Shown piece by piece: positions 17,049-25,512 of a DNA stretch of 52,126 nucleotides; positions within the stretch are counted from its first letter, which is position 1, and each line of letters begins with the position of its first letter. The translations under genes were made by a program, and so were the position numbers. Under the pieces are notes generated by a model. That model did no database searches. It was not told where the DNA came from and was given only the letters and a program-made list of their open reading frames with translations. The DNA is taken from assembly GCA_045810625.1 (NCBI GenBank), contig JBJMVQ010000022.1, positions 1-52,126 of the forward strand, read 5' to 3'. Source of the DNA: JACQFZ01 sp045810625. GTDB taxonomy: Bacteria; Pseudomonadota; Gammaproteobacteria; Acidiferrobacterales; Sulfurifustaceae.

Positions 17049-18200
17049 ATGACGGCGGAGCCGAAGCGGCCGCTGATGGGCTTGGTGTTGGGCGGCGGCG
17101 GCGCGCGTGCCGCTTACCAGGTGGGGGTGCTCAAGGCGATCGCCGAGATGCTGCCGGACGGCGTGCCGAATCCGTTTCCGATTCTCTGCGGCACCTCGGC
17201 CGGCGCGATCAACGCCACGGCGCTCGCGATCTACGCGCGGCGCTTCCACAAGGGCGTACATCGCCTCAACTACGTCTGGCGCAATTTTCGGGTCGATCGA
17301 GTCTTCCGCTCGGATCCGGCGGGCATCCTCCGTACCGGCGTGCATTGGATGCTGGCGCTGTTGCTCGGTGGCCTCGGTCGGCACAATCCGCAGGCGCTGC
17401 TCGATCGGGCGCCGCTGCGAACGCTGCTGGAACAAACGCTGCCGTGCGATGAGATCCAGGCCTCGATCGACGCCGGGGCGCTGCGCGCGCTCTCGATCAC
17501 CTGCTCGGGTTACAACTCCGGTCAGTCGGTGACGTTCTTTCAGGGAATCGACTCGCTCACCTCGTGGAAACGGGCGCGCCGCGTGGGCGCGGCCGAACAG
17601 ATCACGATCGAACACTTGTTGGCGTCGTCGGCGATCCCGTTCGTGTTCGCGGCGGTGCGGCTGAACCGCGAATATTTCGGCGACGGGTCGATGCGGCAGG
17701 AAGCGCCGATCAGCCCGGCCTTGCACCTCGGTGCCGATCGCGTGCTCGTTATCGGCGTACGCAACGAGGAGCCGGCGACGAAGCGGCCGATCGCGCAGTA
17801 CCCGACGCTCGCGCAGATTGCAGGGCACGTATTGAACAGTATCTTCCTCGACGCGCTGGAGGCCGACATCGAGCGGTTGGAAGGCCTCAACAAGATGATC
17901 ACGCTGATTCCGAACCATCACGTCGAACAGGGTAATGTCGCGCTGCGTCCGGTCGACGTGCTGGTGATCCGACCGAGCGAGGATCTCGAAAGGCTCGCCT
18001 CGCGGTACGTTCGCTTTCTCCCGCGGCCGGTGCGTTATCTATTCCGCGGCCTGGGCGCAATGCGTCGCGACGGATCCAACCTGATAAGCTATCTGCTGTT
18101 CGAGAAACCGTACACGCAGGCGCTGATCGGCCTCGGCTACGCCGACGCGATGGTGCGGCGCAAGGAGATTGTCGAGTTCTTGAACGTGGAGACGCATTGA
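17049..18200 (+). CDS. Patatin-like phospholipase family protein
   Basis: Lipid acyl hydrolase with a Ser-Asp dyad, 383 residues. The glycine-rich oxyanion loop GGGGARAAYQVG begins near residue 15, the nucleophile Ser50 is in GTSAGA, and the catalytic Asp212 is in FGDGS. A hydrophobic stretch GVHWMLALLLGGLG near 100 may bind membrane. The C-terminal third is the extension seen in many proteobacterial patatins. The chosen ATG has GGGAG ten bases upstream; a start at 17007 is possible but adds no conserved sequence. The DUF2905 gene starts 1 bp after its stop. Confidence 0.93.
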   Translation: MTAEPKRPLMGLVLGGGGARAAYQVGVLKAIAEMLPDGVPNPFPILCGTSAGAINATALAIYARRFHKGVHRLNYVWRNFRVDRVFRSDPAGILRTGVHWMLALLLGGLGRHNPQALLDRAPLRTLLEQTLPCDEIQASIDAGALRALSITCSGYNSGQSVTFFQGIDSLTSWKRARRVGAAEQITIEHLLASSAIPFVFAAVRLNREYFGDGSMRQEAPISPALHLGADRVLVIGVRNEEPATKRPIAQYPTLAQIAGHVLNSIFLDALEADIERLEGLNKMITLIPNHHVEQGNVALRPVDVLVIRPSEDLERLASRYVRFLPRPVRYLFRGLGAMRRDGSNLISYLLFEKPYTQALIGLGYADAMVRRKEIVEFLNVETH

Positions 18201-18201
18201 C

Positions 18202-18402
18202 GTGAGCCGCTGGCTCGTGACGCTCGGCATATTGCTGGTGATCGTCGGTCTCGCGTGGCCGTGGCTGGCGAAGCTCGGGCTGTTTCGTCTTCCCGGCGAC
18301 ATCGCGATCGAGCGCGATAATTTCCGCTTCTACTTTCCGATCACGACGTCGATCGTGATCAGCGTGGTGATTACGCTGCTGCTTTGGTTGTTTCGGAAGT
18401 AA
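18202..18402 (+). CDS. DUF2905 small membrane protein
   Basis: A 66-residue protein with two membrane spans (about 4-22 and 45-63) around a short loop with the block LGLFRLPGDIAIERDNFRFY, which is characteristic of DUF2905. Function is unknown. It starts with GTG one base after the patatin stop, so the pair is translationally coupled, hinting at a shared membrane-lipid role. Confidence 0.92.
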   Translation: MSRWLVTLGILLVIVGLAWPWLAKLGLFRLPGDIAIERDNFRFYFPITTSIVISVVITLLLWLFRK

Positions 18403-18423
18403 TTCGAGCGCCGAGAGGCGCGT

Positions 18424-18515
18424 TTATGAATGGTCCGTCAGACATGTAGCCCAGATGGAGTGAAGTGGAATCCGTGACTTCATCTCGTTTCCCTCTCCCT
18501 AAAAGGGAGAGGGGA
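18424..18515. repeat. Intergenic repeat fragment plus perfect hairpin
   Basis: The segment begins with a decayed copy of the ATGTAGCCC-GATGGAG repeat also present at 27675. It ends with a perfect 10-bp hairpin, CCCTCTCCCT (18491-18500) with AGGGAGAGGG (18504-18513) and a 3-base loop. It sits between convergent genes (DUF2905 and the SlyB-like gene) and probably serves as a bidirectional terminator, although T tracts are short. Confidence 0.6.
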
Positions 18516-18531
18516 TAAAAATCAACGCTAA

Positions 18532-18987
18532 CTAGTGCGTCACCCGCGTCGTGCCGCCGCCCGAGAGTATGCGCACGCGCTCGCCGGGTCTGAAGGCTTC
18601 GTCGGCTGCTTGCACCACTGCGATTAGCCGGCCCGTTTCGAGGCGCACGGTGATTTCGAGTCCCTTCTGCCGCGTCACGCCTTCTTCGGCCGCTGCGCCG
18701 GCGACGCCGCCAATCACGCCGCCCGCCACGCTGCCGATGGTCCTACCGACCACCCCGTGGCCCGCTTGACCGCCCGCAACGCTGCCGACCACCCCGCCGG
18801 CCGCGGCGCCGACGCCGCTCTTCGTGCCCTCGATCAGTACCGTGCGGACGCTTTCGACGACGCCGAGCTCGACGCTTTGCGCGGTCCGCGCCTGCCGCCG
18901 TTCGTACGCGCTTCCGGAGAGACTGGATGCGCAGCCGCTCAGAACGAGCGCGGCGAGCAAAGCGATTAAAAGGGGACGCTGAAACAT
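18532..18987 (-). CDS. SlyB-like glycine-zipper outer-membrane lipoprotein
   Basis: A 151-residue lipoprotein. The signal peptide ends in lipobox LSGC (about Cys19). Then come a short polar stretch and a glycine-zipper region with repeated GxxxG spacing (GAAAGGVVGSVAGG and SVAGGVIGGVAG), and a beta-rich C-terminus with VQAADEAFRPGERVRIL. This is the layout of SlyB/Pcp 17-kDa antigen proteins, which sit in the outer membrane and respond to envelope stress. The ATG at 18987 has a GGAGGAG ribosome-binding site; the frame extends to 19110 without one. Confidence 0.9.
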   Translation of the reverse strand: MFQRPLLIALLAALVLSGCASSLSGSAYERRQARTAQSVELGVVESVRTVLIEGTKSGVGAAAGGVVGSVAGGQAGHGVVGRTIGSVAGGVIGGVAGAAAEEGVTRQKGLEITVRLETGRLIAVVQAADEAFRPGERVRILSGGGTTRVTH

Positions 18988-19028
18988 TCGACTCCTCCGA
19001 GCTTTATTTTGGACGCTGTCTCTAAAAG

Positions 19029-19115
19029 ATAGATCGCTTCGCTTGGCTCGCAATGACGGGGCGCTATTTGTCGTTGCGAGGAGCGATGGTGGCGAAAAGC
19101 AATCTCGCACAGCGG
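19029..19115. repeat. Palindromic intergenic repeat
   Basis: Imperfect inverted repeat. The left arm includes GATCGCTTCGCTTGGCTCGC then AATGAC; the right arm includes GTCGTTGCGAG then GAGCGATGG and GCAATCTC. It resembles the widely scattered TTGCGAGGAGCGAAGCG-type genomic repeat known from many proteobacteria. It lies between the SlyB-like gene and the 3' end of the oxidoreductase gene. Confidence 0.65.
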
Positions 19116-19191
19116 GTATTGAGAATACCTTCCGTTAAGTCTAGCCGTGAAAACGCCGGCATCCGCCGGGCGGCCAGTCTGCAAACCGCGG

Positions 19192-22100
19192 TTACGCGCG
19201 TTCGAGCGGCTGCTTGGCCGTCAAATAGTCCAGCCAGAGATCGGCGAGGATTTCCTGCAGACGGTTTTGCGAGAGCCGTTCGTCGAGGTTGTCGAGATCG
19301 AGCATCTCGAGCGGTTGATCCTGCCAGGAGCAGCCGAAGATCGCCTTGGTGCGTTTGCCCGTGGCGGGGTCGATCTGCCATTGGAGACATTGCGAGCAGA
19401 CGCCTTTCAGCATGCATTGCATCGGCGCGTTGACCGAGGCGATGGTGTGCCCGGTCTTGCAGAAGTACGGGGCAAGCTCGTTGCGCTTGGCGTCGTGCAT
19501 CTGGCGCACCAGGCGCTGGCTGCCCAAAATGAGGAGACGGTCGACGTCCGTGAGCGCGATGGTCGGCGCGGCTTGCGCGTAGGCGCGGATAGCGTCGACG
19601 ACCGACCCGCTCGCCGTTCGATCGCTCGGACGTTTGGGTTGAATCGCCGTCCCGATCGCGGTGCACCAGACGACGGCGTCTGCCGCCTTTTCGATCTCTG
19701 CGTCCAGGAATACGTCATCAGCGCTCTTGAACTGCGCGAACAGCAGGACGCGGTTGCCTTTTGCGCGCATCGCCGGCCCGATCGCGAGCGCGGGCGCGAG
19801 ACCCAGGCGGTCGGCGACGATCATCACCGTCTCGCCGCCGTCCGGAATCTTCGTGCGCACGCCGGTCGGGCCCATGAGCGCGACCGGCATGCCGGGCTTC
19901 AACGTGGCGCAGAGCTTGGCGCTCGCGCCTTGCTCGATCACCAGCAGCGTTACCTCCCCGAAATCGCGGTCGACGTGCGCGCCGTAGAGCGCGAGCGCTT
20001 CGGTTTGCAGTCGTGTGCCGCCGATTTTCGGCGCGAGCGACTCGTAATTCTGTAATCGGAAGAACTGCCCCGGACGGAATTTTTCCGCCGCCATCGGCGC
20101 GCGAATCTTGATCTCGACCACGTCGGGCGCGAGCCGCCGCACTTTCTGCACGACGGCGCTGAACAACGCATCGATGCGTTCGCGAAAATCGTCGTACTCT
20201 TTTTCGTCCGCGCGGCCGAGCACCCGGTCGCCGAAGGTTTCGAGGATCTTCGGATACGTCCGCATCGCCGACGCGATCGCGCCGACCACGCTCCCGTGAA
20301 ACACCGGATGCGTGTCGCCGAGGAAGCTCACGCGCCGGTCGTTATGAAAATAAGACGTGAACGGACCGAAATCGGCTTGTTTCAAGTGTGATGCGACCTG
20401 CACCGGCTCGTTTTTATCGTCGCGCCGTTCGTAGGTCTGATAGTGGCCCCACTCCTTCGCGAAGTGCCCGCGATGTTCGAACTCGTACGCCACGTTGGGG
20501 CGCGCGCCGGTCGCAACCAGGATCGAACGCGCCGGCAGGACGACTTCTTCACCGGTCGCGTGCCACTTGCCGTCGTCGCCGCGCGATTGCTTGCGAAACG
20601 CCATCGCCTCCACGTAGCCGGACTTGTCGAGGCGCGCTTCTTTCGGGTCGAGCCCGTCGGCGTAGAAGATGCCTTCCTCGAATGCCTTGATAATTTCTTC
20701 GTGGTTGCGCGTGTACGCGGGCGACTCGGTGATCGCGCGGCGATAGGCGACGGTGACGCCGCCCCACCGGCGCAGCAGCGGCAGGAAGTCCGGCGTTTCG
20801 CCGCGCGCGGCGGCGCGCGTACGCTCGGCGCGGACGGCGCGTCCGTGCGCGAGATATTCGTCGAGAACCCGGCGCGACTCTTCGTCGAGTCGGCTGCGCA
20901 CCGTCGCTTCGCCGAACGCGTTGATCAGCTGTTCGTAACGGTCGAGCGTTTTTTCGATTTGCGCGATGTAGTACGCCTGCACTTCGGTGGCCGTGTCGAT
21001 GCCGGTCAACCCGCCGCCGATGACGACCGCGGGGAGACGAATCTGGAGATTCGCGAGGCTCGAGCGCTTCGCGGCGCCGGTCAATTGCAGCGCCATCAGG
21101 AAGTCGTTCGCCTGGCGCATGCCGGGCGCGAGACTGCCGGGGACCGGCAGTGCCTGCGGCAGGCCGGCGCCGACGCAGATCGCGAGATGATCGAAGCCGA
21201 GCTTCCAGGCGTCCTCGACGGTAACCGTCCCGCCGAAGCGCACGCCGCCGAACACCTGAAAATGGGGCCGACGCGCGAGCGAGAGGTAGATGAGCTTCAG
21301 GAAATTCTTGTCCCACCGCACCGTGATGCCGTATTCGGCGACACCGCCGAAGCCGGCCATCAGGCGCTCGTCGAGCTCCTCGCGCAGGGTGCCGTAGTCG
21401 CGTATCGGCACGCGCAGGAATTCCTCGGGCAGCGGCTCGATCTTGAGTCCTTCGACGCCGACGACCGCGAAGCCTTCCATTAATAAGTGATGCGCGAGCG
21501 TGAACCCGGCCGGACCCATGCCGACGACGAGCGCTTTGAGTCCGTTGTAGGGTTTCGGCAGCCATTGGCGGCTCCGCAGCGGATTCCAGCGGATGAGCAG
21601 ATCGTAGATTTCGACGCCCCATGGCAACGCGAGCACGTCGGTGAGGACGCTCGTCTCCGTCTGCGGGATGTTGACCGGGTCCTGTTTCTGATAGATGCAG
21701 CCCTTCATGCAATCGTTGCAGATGCGATGGCCGGTCGCGGCGCACATCGGATTGTCGACCATGATCATCGCGAGCGCCGCGAGCGTCTCCCCGTTCTTCT
21801 TTAATAAGTGCATCTCGGAGATTTTTTCGTCGAGCGGGCATCCGGTGAGCGTGACGCCGTGCACGTTCACTTTAAGGCCGCGTTCGGGCTCGCCCTTCTT
21901 TTCCGGGAAACCTTTGGAGCAGAAGTCGCCGTCGTGGTCGTGGCAGTAGATGCAATAATGAATTTCGTTCATCGCCTGGCGCGGCGACATGCGCGGATCG
22001 GTGAGCTTGAAGCCGTCGCGCCGCCGCAGCTGATTCGACGGACCTTGGAAACGCCCGTACGGATCATCCGGCACCAGTTCGATCGGTACGAGCTTGGCGG

Positions 22101-22761
22101 GATCGACGCCATGCGGCAGGCGCAGGCTGACCCAGTGTGCGGTCGCCGCCTGGCCCTCGGGCGACGTCATCGCACGCACGCACCAGCGCGTCAGCTTTTC
22201 CACCGCCTCGGCGTTCGCCGCTTCATCCGCGAGAAGCCGGAGCGTGTAGCGCGCGACCGCGAGCTCGCGGTCGGCCTGCCCTGAGCCCGGTCGAAGGGCC
22301 TGCCCTGAGCCGGGTCGAAGGGCCTGCCCTGAGCCCGGTCGAAGGGGCGCGTCGACGGCGGCAAGCGCCGCTTCGAGCCACGCGTCGAGCTCGGCGAACG
22401 GCTCGTATTCGTCTTTCTTGAGCAGGCGGCGGCGCGCGCGTTTGAGCACGAACTGCTTTTTGAAATCGAAAATCGGATCGTGGACCAGCGTTTGCTGGCG
22501 GAGCTTCGTCACGGCGTCGTGGAGGCCGAACAGATCGATGATCTGCTCTTCCAGCACGGGCGCGCAGGCGAGCAGCAGCTCGCTACGCTCGACCGGAGCA
22601 AACGTCTCGCCCGCACGGTAGCGCAGCAGCTTCGCGTGCGCGTCCGCATCGCGCGCGCGTAGTCGCGCGAGAAACTCGTCGTCGAGTTTCCGCAGACCTT
22701 CGAGGTCGAACAGCTGTGAAAAGGTGAAGCCGTTGGTCAGTTTGAGCTGTGCTTTGGACAT
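19192..22761 (-). CDS. GltD-type flavoprotein fused to a PyrK-like ferredoxin reductase
   Basis: A 1189-residue multidomain redox protein. Residues 1-250 are of unknown fold. Cys-rich Fe-S blocks follow: CIYCHDHDGDFC near 270-281 and ICNDCMKGC near 348-356. A GltD-like pyridine-nucleotide-disulfide oxidoreductase part has two Rossmann motifs, VVGMGPAG near 411 and VIGGGLTGID near 578. From about 880 there is an FNR/PyrK-like module with FRPGQFFRLQNY for flavin, and a C-terminal 2Fe-2S-type cluster of Cys (CMLKGVCSQC plus a later Cys) near 1116. It probably moves electrons between NAD(P)H, flavins and Fe-S centres, possibly by bifurcation; partners are unknown. Residues 140-163 are three copies of LRPGSGQA encoded by a genomic repeat. 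Confidence 0.85.
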   Translation of the reverse strand: MSKAQLKLTNGFTFSQLFDLEGLRKLDDEFLARLRARDADAHAKLLRYRAGETFAPVERSELLLACAPVLEEQIIDLFGLHDAVTKLRQQTLVHDPIFDFKKQFVLKRARRRLLKKDEYEPFAELDAWLEAALAAVDAPLRPGSGQALRPGSGQALRPGSGQADRELAVARYTLRLLADEAANAEAVEKLTRWCVRAMTSPEGQAATAHWVSLRLPHGVDPAKLVPIELVPDDPYGRFQGPSNQLRRRDGFKLTDPRMSPRQAMNEIHYCIYCHDHDGDFCSKGFPEKKGEPERGLKVNVHGVTLTGCPLDEKISEMHLLKKNGETLAALAMIMVDNPMCAATGHRICNDCMKGCIYQKQDPVNIPQTETSVLTDVLALPWGVEIYDLLIRWNPLRSRQWLPKPYNGLKALVVGMGPAGFTLAHHLLMEGFAVVGVEGLKIEPLPEEFLRVPIRDYGTLREELDERLMAGFGGVAEYGITVRWDKNFLKLIYLSLARRPHFQVFGGVRFGGTVTVEDAWKLGFDHLAICVGAGLPQALPVPGSLAPGMRQANDFLMALQLTGAAKRSSLANLQIRLPAVVIGGGLTGIDTATEVQAYYIAQIEKTLDRYEQLINAFGEATVRSRLDEESRRVLDEYLAHGRAVRAERTRAAARGETPDFLPLLRRWGGVTVAYRRAITESPAYTRNHEEIIKAFEEGIFYADGLDPKEARLDKSGYVEAMAFRKQSRGDDGKWHATGEEVVLPARSILVATGARPNVAYEFEHRGHFAKEWGHYQTYERRDDKNEPVQVASHLKQADFGPFTSYFHNDRRVSFLGDTHPVFHGSVVGAIASAMRTYPKILETFGDRVLGRADEKEYDDFRERIDALFSAVVQKVRRLAPDVVEIKIRAPMAAEKFRPGQFFRLQNYESLAPKIGGTRLQTEALALYGAHVDRDFGEVTLLVIEQGASAKLCATLKPGMPVALMGPTGVRTKIPDGGETVMIVADRLGLAPALAIGPAMRAKGNRVLLFAQFKSADDVFLDAEIEKAADAVVWCTAIGTAIQPKRPSDRTASGSVVDAIRAYAQAAPTIALTDVDRLLILGSQRLVRQMHDAKRNELAPYFCKTGHTIASVNAPMQCMLKGVCSQCLQWQIDPATGKRTKAIFGCSWQDQPLEMLDLDNLDERLSQNRLQEILADLWLDYLTAKQPLERA
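22273..22344. repeat. Three tandem 24-bp repeats inside a coding region
   Basis: Three 24-bp units at 22273-22296, 22297-22320 and 22321-22344, differing at one base. The core CTGAGC-CGGTCGAAG belongs to the same REP-like family as the inner hairpin of the element at 12105. In the gene's frame each unit adds LRPGSGQA, so the reading frame is preserved. Confidence 0.9.
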
Positions 22762-22920
22762 CTGCCGCGCACCGGCGGATTCGTCGGCCGGTACGGATGG
22801 GTATCGACGTCGAATCCGGAAATGACAAGGTTATTTTAGCGGCTCGGCTGATCCCTTGCATTGAAAAAGTATGCGCAACATAGACGAAGAATCTCTGACT
22901 TTATAACCGCGGCCGGCGAT

Positions 22921-23850
22921 TCAGGCGCGCGCCGCCCAGCGGAGCGGCAGTGCCTGGCGCCGCAGTGCAACGCGCTCGACGTGGAAGCGAACGAGGCGTT
23001 GCGCGCCGGCGACCGCTCGCACCGCGGCGCCGTCCCAGATGATTTCGGTCCGACCGAAAACGTTGAGGAGAGTGCCGCTGCCGAAATCCGCAAACAGCAG
23101 ACCGGCACGTGGATTTAACAGGAGGTTCCCGAGCGTATTGAAGAGAAAGTTACCCCGGTAGTCGGGCCAGGTGAGGGTACGTGCATCATCGATACGCACG
23201 AAGCCGCTCGTGCCACCGCGGTGTGAAACGTCGGCGCCGTTCCATCGCCGCCGCTCGGGCTCGCGGTAATGCGTCGCGATAAAGAACGTGTCCGCACTGC
23301 GGACCAGCTCTATTGCAGTGCCGTCGAGTTGTTCCGAAATGCGCTCGGCGGCCGCTGACTCGTGTTCTTGGTTCTCGATTAAAGCGTAGTCCCGCACGTT
23401 GATGTACTGCGGGCAATTGCCGAAGCTTTGCGCGACCTCGACGGTAAAGCCGCGCGCATCGAGCTCGATGACCGCCCCGTTCATTCGGTTGCGCCGACGC
23501 GTGTGAAATTCAATACCGAGAAGGCCGACGTCGGCGCCGACGTGCAGGGCGCTTGAAAGCGGATCGGCGGGTGGCAGCCGCGCGTCGATACGCAGCCGTC
23601 GTGGGTCCGGCGAAAACATGAAACCGGGCCTCCCGGCGATCATCGTGGCGCAGGGATGTCCCGTGCTGTCGAGCGCCCCGATCACGATAAACGGCAACCG
23701 CGCGAAGAACTCGCGATGCTGATCCGGCATGAAATCGCGGATGACGCGCCGGCCGATCGATTCGATCTTGTCGCGCGCGCCGGTGCGCACCTGCATTTCG
23801 CGCTCGCCGCGGTGAAACGGCGACTCGTCGTCAATCGGTTCTACCGACAT
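22921..23850 (-). CDS. Pyridoxamine 5'-phosphate oxidase-fold flavoprotein family protein
   Basis: A 309-residue protein of the split-barrel, FMN-binding fold. An N-terminal FIVIGALDSTGHPCATMIAG strand pair and a C-terminal NTLGNLLLNPRAGLLFADF block are typical of this class. The segment ARLPPADPLSS and GIEFHTRRRNRMNG lie between. The fold occurs in oxidases, reductases and haem-degrading proteins, so the reaction is not defined. The ATG has GGAGGG five bases upstream. It follows the GST gene by 12 bp on the same strand, so the two are probably one transcript. Confidence 0.82.
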   Translation of the reverse strand: MSVEPIDDESPFHRGEREMQVRTGARDKIESIGRRVIRDFMPDQHREFFARLPFIVIGALDSTGHPCATMIAGRPGFMFSPDPRRLRIDARLPPADPLSSALHVGADVGLLGIEFHTRRRNRMNGAVIELDARGFTVEVAQSFGNCPQYINVRDYALIENQEHESAAAERISEQLDGTAIELVRSADTFFIATHYREPERRRWNGADVSHRGGTSGFVRIDDARTLTWPDYRGNFLFNTLGNLLLNPRAGLLFADFGSGTLLNVFGRTEIIWDGAAVRAVAGAQRLVRFHVERVALRRQALPLRWAARA

Positions 23851-23862
23851 GCGACCCTCCGG

Positions 23863-24513
23863 CTATTTCGCCAGACCGATTTTCGTCGCGGGCATCGGGA
23901 TGAAACCGGGAAGCGCTTCGATGCGGTCCAGCCAAGCGCGCACATTCGAATAGGGCTCGAGCGAAATGTTCCCCTCCGGCGCACGAGCCGTGTAGCTGTA
24001 GCAGGAGACGTCCGCAAGCGTCGGACTGTTCCCGGTGAGGAAAGGTGTCACGCCGAGCGTCCGATCCATTACCCCAAGCAGCGCGTTGCCGCGTGCGATG
24101 ACCTCGGCGGCATTGAGCTGCGCGCCGAACAGCGTGACCAGTCGCGCGGCGGCGACGCCGTGTGCGATCGGACCGGCCGCCACCGAGAGCCAGCGCTGCA
24201 CCGCGGCCGAGCCGGCCGGGTCGCGCGGCAACCAGTTGCCGTCGCTGTACTGGCCGGCCAGGTAGACGAGGATCGCGTTCGAGTCGGCGAGCACGAAGCC
24301 GGCGTCGTCGATGACCGGCACCTGCCCGAACGGATTCAGTCGCAGAAATTCCGGCGTACGATGCGCCCCGGTCGCGAGGTCGATATCGATCAACTCGTAC
24401 GGCAGGCGCAGCAGTGACAGGAACAGCTCAACGCGATGCGAATGACCCGACAGGCGATAACGGTACAGCTTGATCGGGCGTGCCGGGGAGGCCGTGGATG
24501 TCGGGTTTTGCAT
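23863..24513 (-). CDS. Glutathione S-transferase family protein
   Basis: A 216-residue cytosolic GST. The N-terminal thioredoxin-like domain shows KLYRYRLSGHSHRVEL and the cis-Pro strand GQVPVIDD with ADSNAILVYLA for glutathione binding. The C-terminal helical domain contains LTGNSPTLADVSCYSY, the usual N-capping motif. Ser at position SGHSHR is the likely thiol-stabilising residue. The start at 24513 has GGAGC six bases upstream; an upstream ATG at 24540 has none. It is divergent from a LysR regulator, which probably controls it and the PNPOx-fold gene downstream. Confidence 0.93.
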   Translation of the reverse strand: MQNPTSTASPARPIKLYRYRLSGHSHRVELFLSLLRLPYELIDIDLATGAHRTPEFLRLNPFGQVPVIDDAGFVLADSNAILVYLAGQYSDGNWLPRDPAGSAAVQRWLSVAAGPIAHGVAAARLVTLFGAQLNAAEVIARGNALLGVMDRTLGVTPFLTGNSPTLADVSCYSYTARAPEGNISLEPYSNVRAWLDRIEALPGFIPMPATKIGLAK

Positions 24514-24578
24514 AGCGAGCTCCGTAGCATGATTCGACACGCGCGATTCTGGCCGTCCGGCTGCGCGCGATAAATGTA

Positions 24579-24598
24579 ATGAATCGAATTTGACTCAT
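24579..24598. promoter_or_regulatory. Candidate LysR operator
   Basis: ATGAATCGAATTTGACTCAT is an imperfect palindrome (16 of 20 positions symmetric) centred on AATT, in the 111-bp gap between the GST gene and the LysR gene. Its size and position suit a LysR-type binding site, 27 bp before the regulator start. Assignment is inference. Confidence 0.45.
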
Positions 24599-24624
24599 CC
24601 GAAAAATGGATTAATGATCCGCGC

Positions 24625-25512
24625 GTGGACAAGCTGCGCGCCATGCAAACCTTCGTCCGGATCGTGGAGACCGGCAGCCTCACCGCGGCCGCCAAAGCGT
24701 TACGGTCGTCGCTCCCGGCGGTCGTGCGAACGCTTGCGGGCTTGGAGCAGCATCTGCACGTGCGGCTGCTCAACCGGACCACGCGCCGGTTGTCGCTCAC
24801 GGAAGAAGGGAAGATTTATTTCGCGCGCTGCCGCAGCATCCTCGCCGAAATCGACGAAGCCGAATCGGCGTTGACAGCGCAGCTGGCCGAGCCGAGCGGC
24901 ACCCTGACGGTGACGGCGCCGGTGCTTTTCGGCCAACGCCACGTTGCGCCCGCCGTCACGCGCTTCATCGAGCGCTACCCCAACGTTCGCTGCCGGCTGA
25001 TGTTCGACGATCGCGTGGTGAACCTGGTCGAGCGCCACGTCGATGTCAGCATTCGAATCGGACAGCTCGCCGACTCGTCGCTCGTCGCGCAACAAGTGGG
25101 CAACATCCGGCGCGTGGTGGTCGCAAGCCCGGCGTATCTACGTCGGCACGGTGTGCCGAAACACCCCAAGCAGCTGGCGCAGGCGAACTGCGTTTGCGTG
25201 CCGGGAGGATCGCTCGCGCCGTGGGAATTTCGCGACGGGTCGCGCACCTTCTCCGTTCCGGTGTCCGGCAATCTTGAATTCAATCAAGTGGCGGCGGCCG
25301 TGGAGGCGTGCGCGGACGGATTAGGATTCGGTCGTTTCCTTTATTATCAAGTCGCGCCCGATGTCGCACGTCGGCGCCTGCGCGTTGTGCTCGAGGATTT
25401 CGAAACGCCGCCGCTGCCGCTCAGCATCGTCTATCCCCACGCGCGTTTGTTGCCGTCACGAACGCGTGTCTTTATCGAGTGGATGAAAAAAGAGCTGCAG
25501 GCGATCGCATAG
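24625..25512 (+). CDS. LysR-family transcriptional regulator
   Basis: A 295-residue regulator. The N-terminal winged helix-turn-helix covers about residues 1-60 (TFVRIVETGSLTAAAKAL then VRLLNRTTRRLSLTEEG). The effector-binding domain from about 90 begins GTLTVTAPVLFGQRHVAP. The YQVAPDVARRRLRVVLEDF block near the C-terminus is typical of the LysR group that controls neighbouring redox genes. It starts with GTG at 24625; ATG at 24643 is an alternative. Divergent placement suggests control of the GST/PNPOx pair and itself. The effector is unknown. Confidence 0.94.
   Translation: MDKLRAMQTFVRIVETGSLTAAAKALRSSLPAVVRTLAGLEQHLHVRLLNRTTRRLSLTEEGKIYFARCRSILAEIDEAESALTAQLAEPSGTLTVTAPVLFGQRHVAPAVTRFIERYPNVRCRLMFDDRVVNLVERHVDVSIRIGQLADSSLVAQQVGNIRRVVVASPAYLRRHGVPKHPKQLAQANCVCVPGGSLAPWEFRDGSRTFSVPVSGNLEFNQVAAAVEACADGLGFGRFLYYQVAPDVARRRLRVVLEDFETPPLPLSIVYPHARLLPSRTRVFIEWMKKELQAIA

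Noticed and set aside
22273..22344. CRISPR-like direct repeats
   Set aside because: Units are 24 bp, directly adjacent, without spacers, and lie in frame within a gene.
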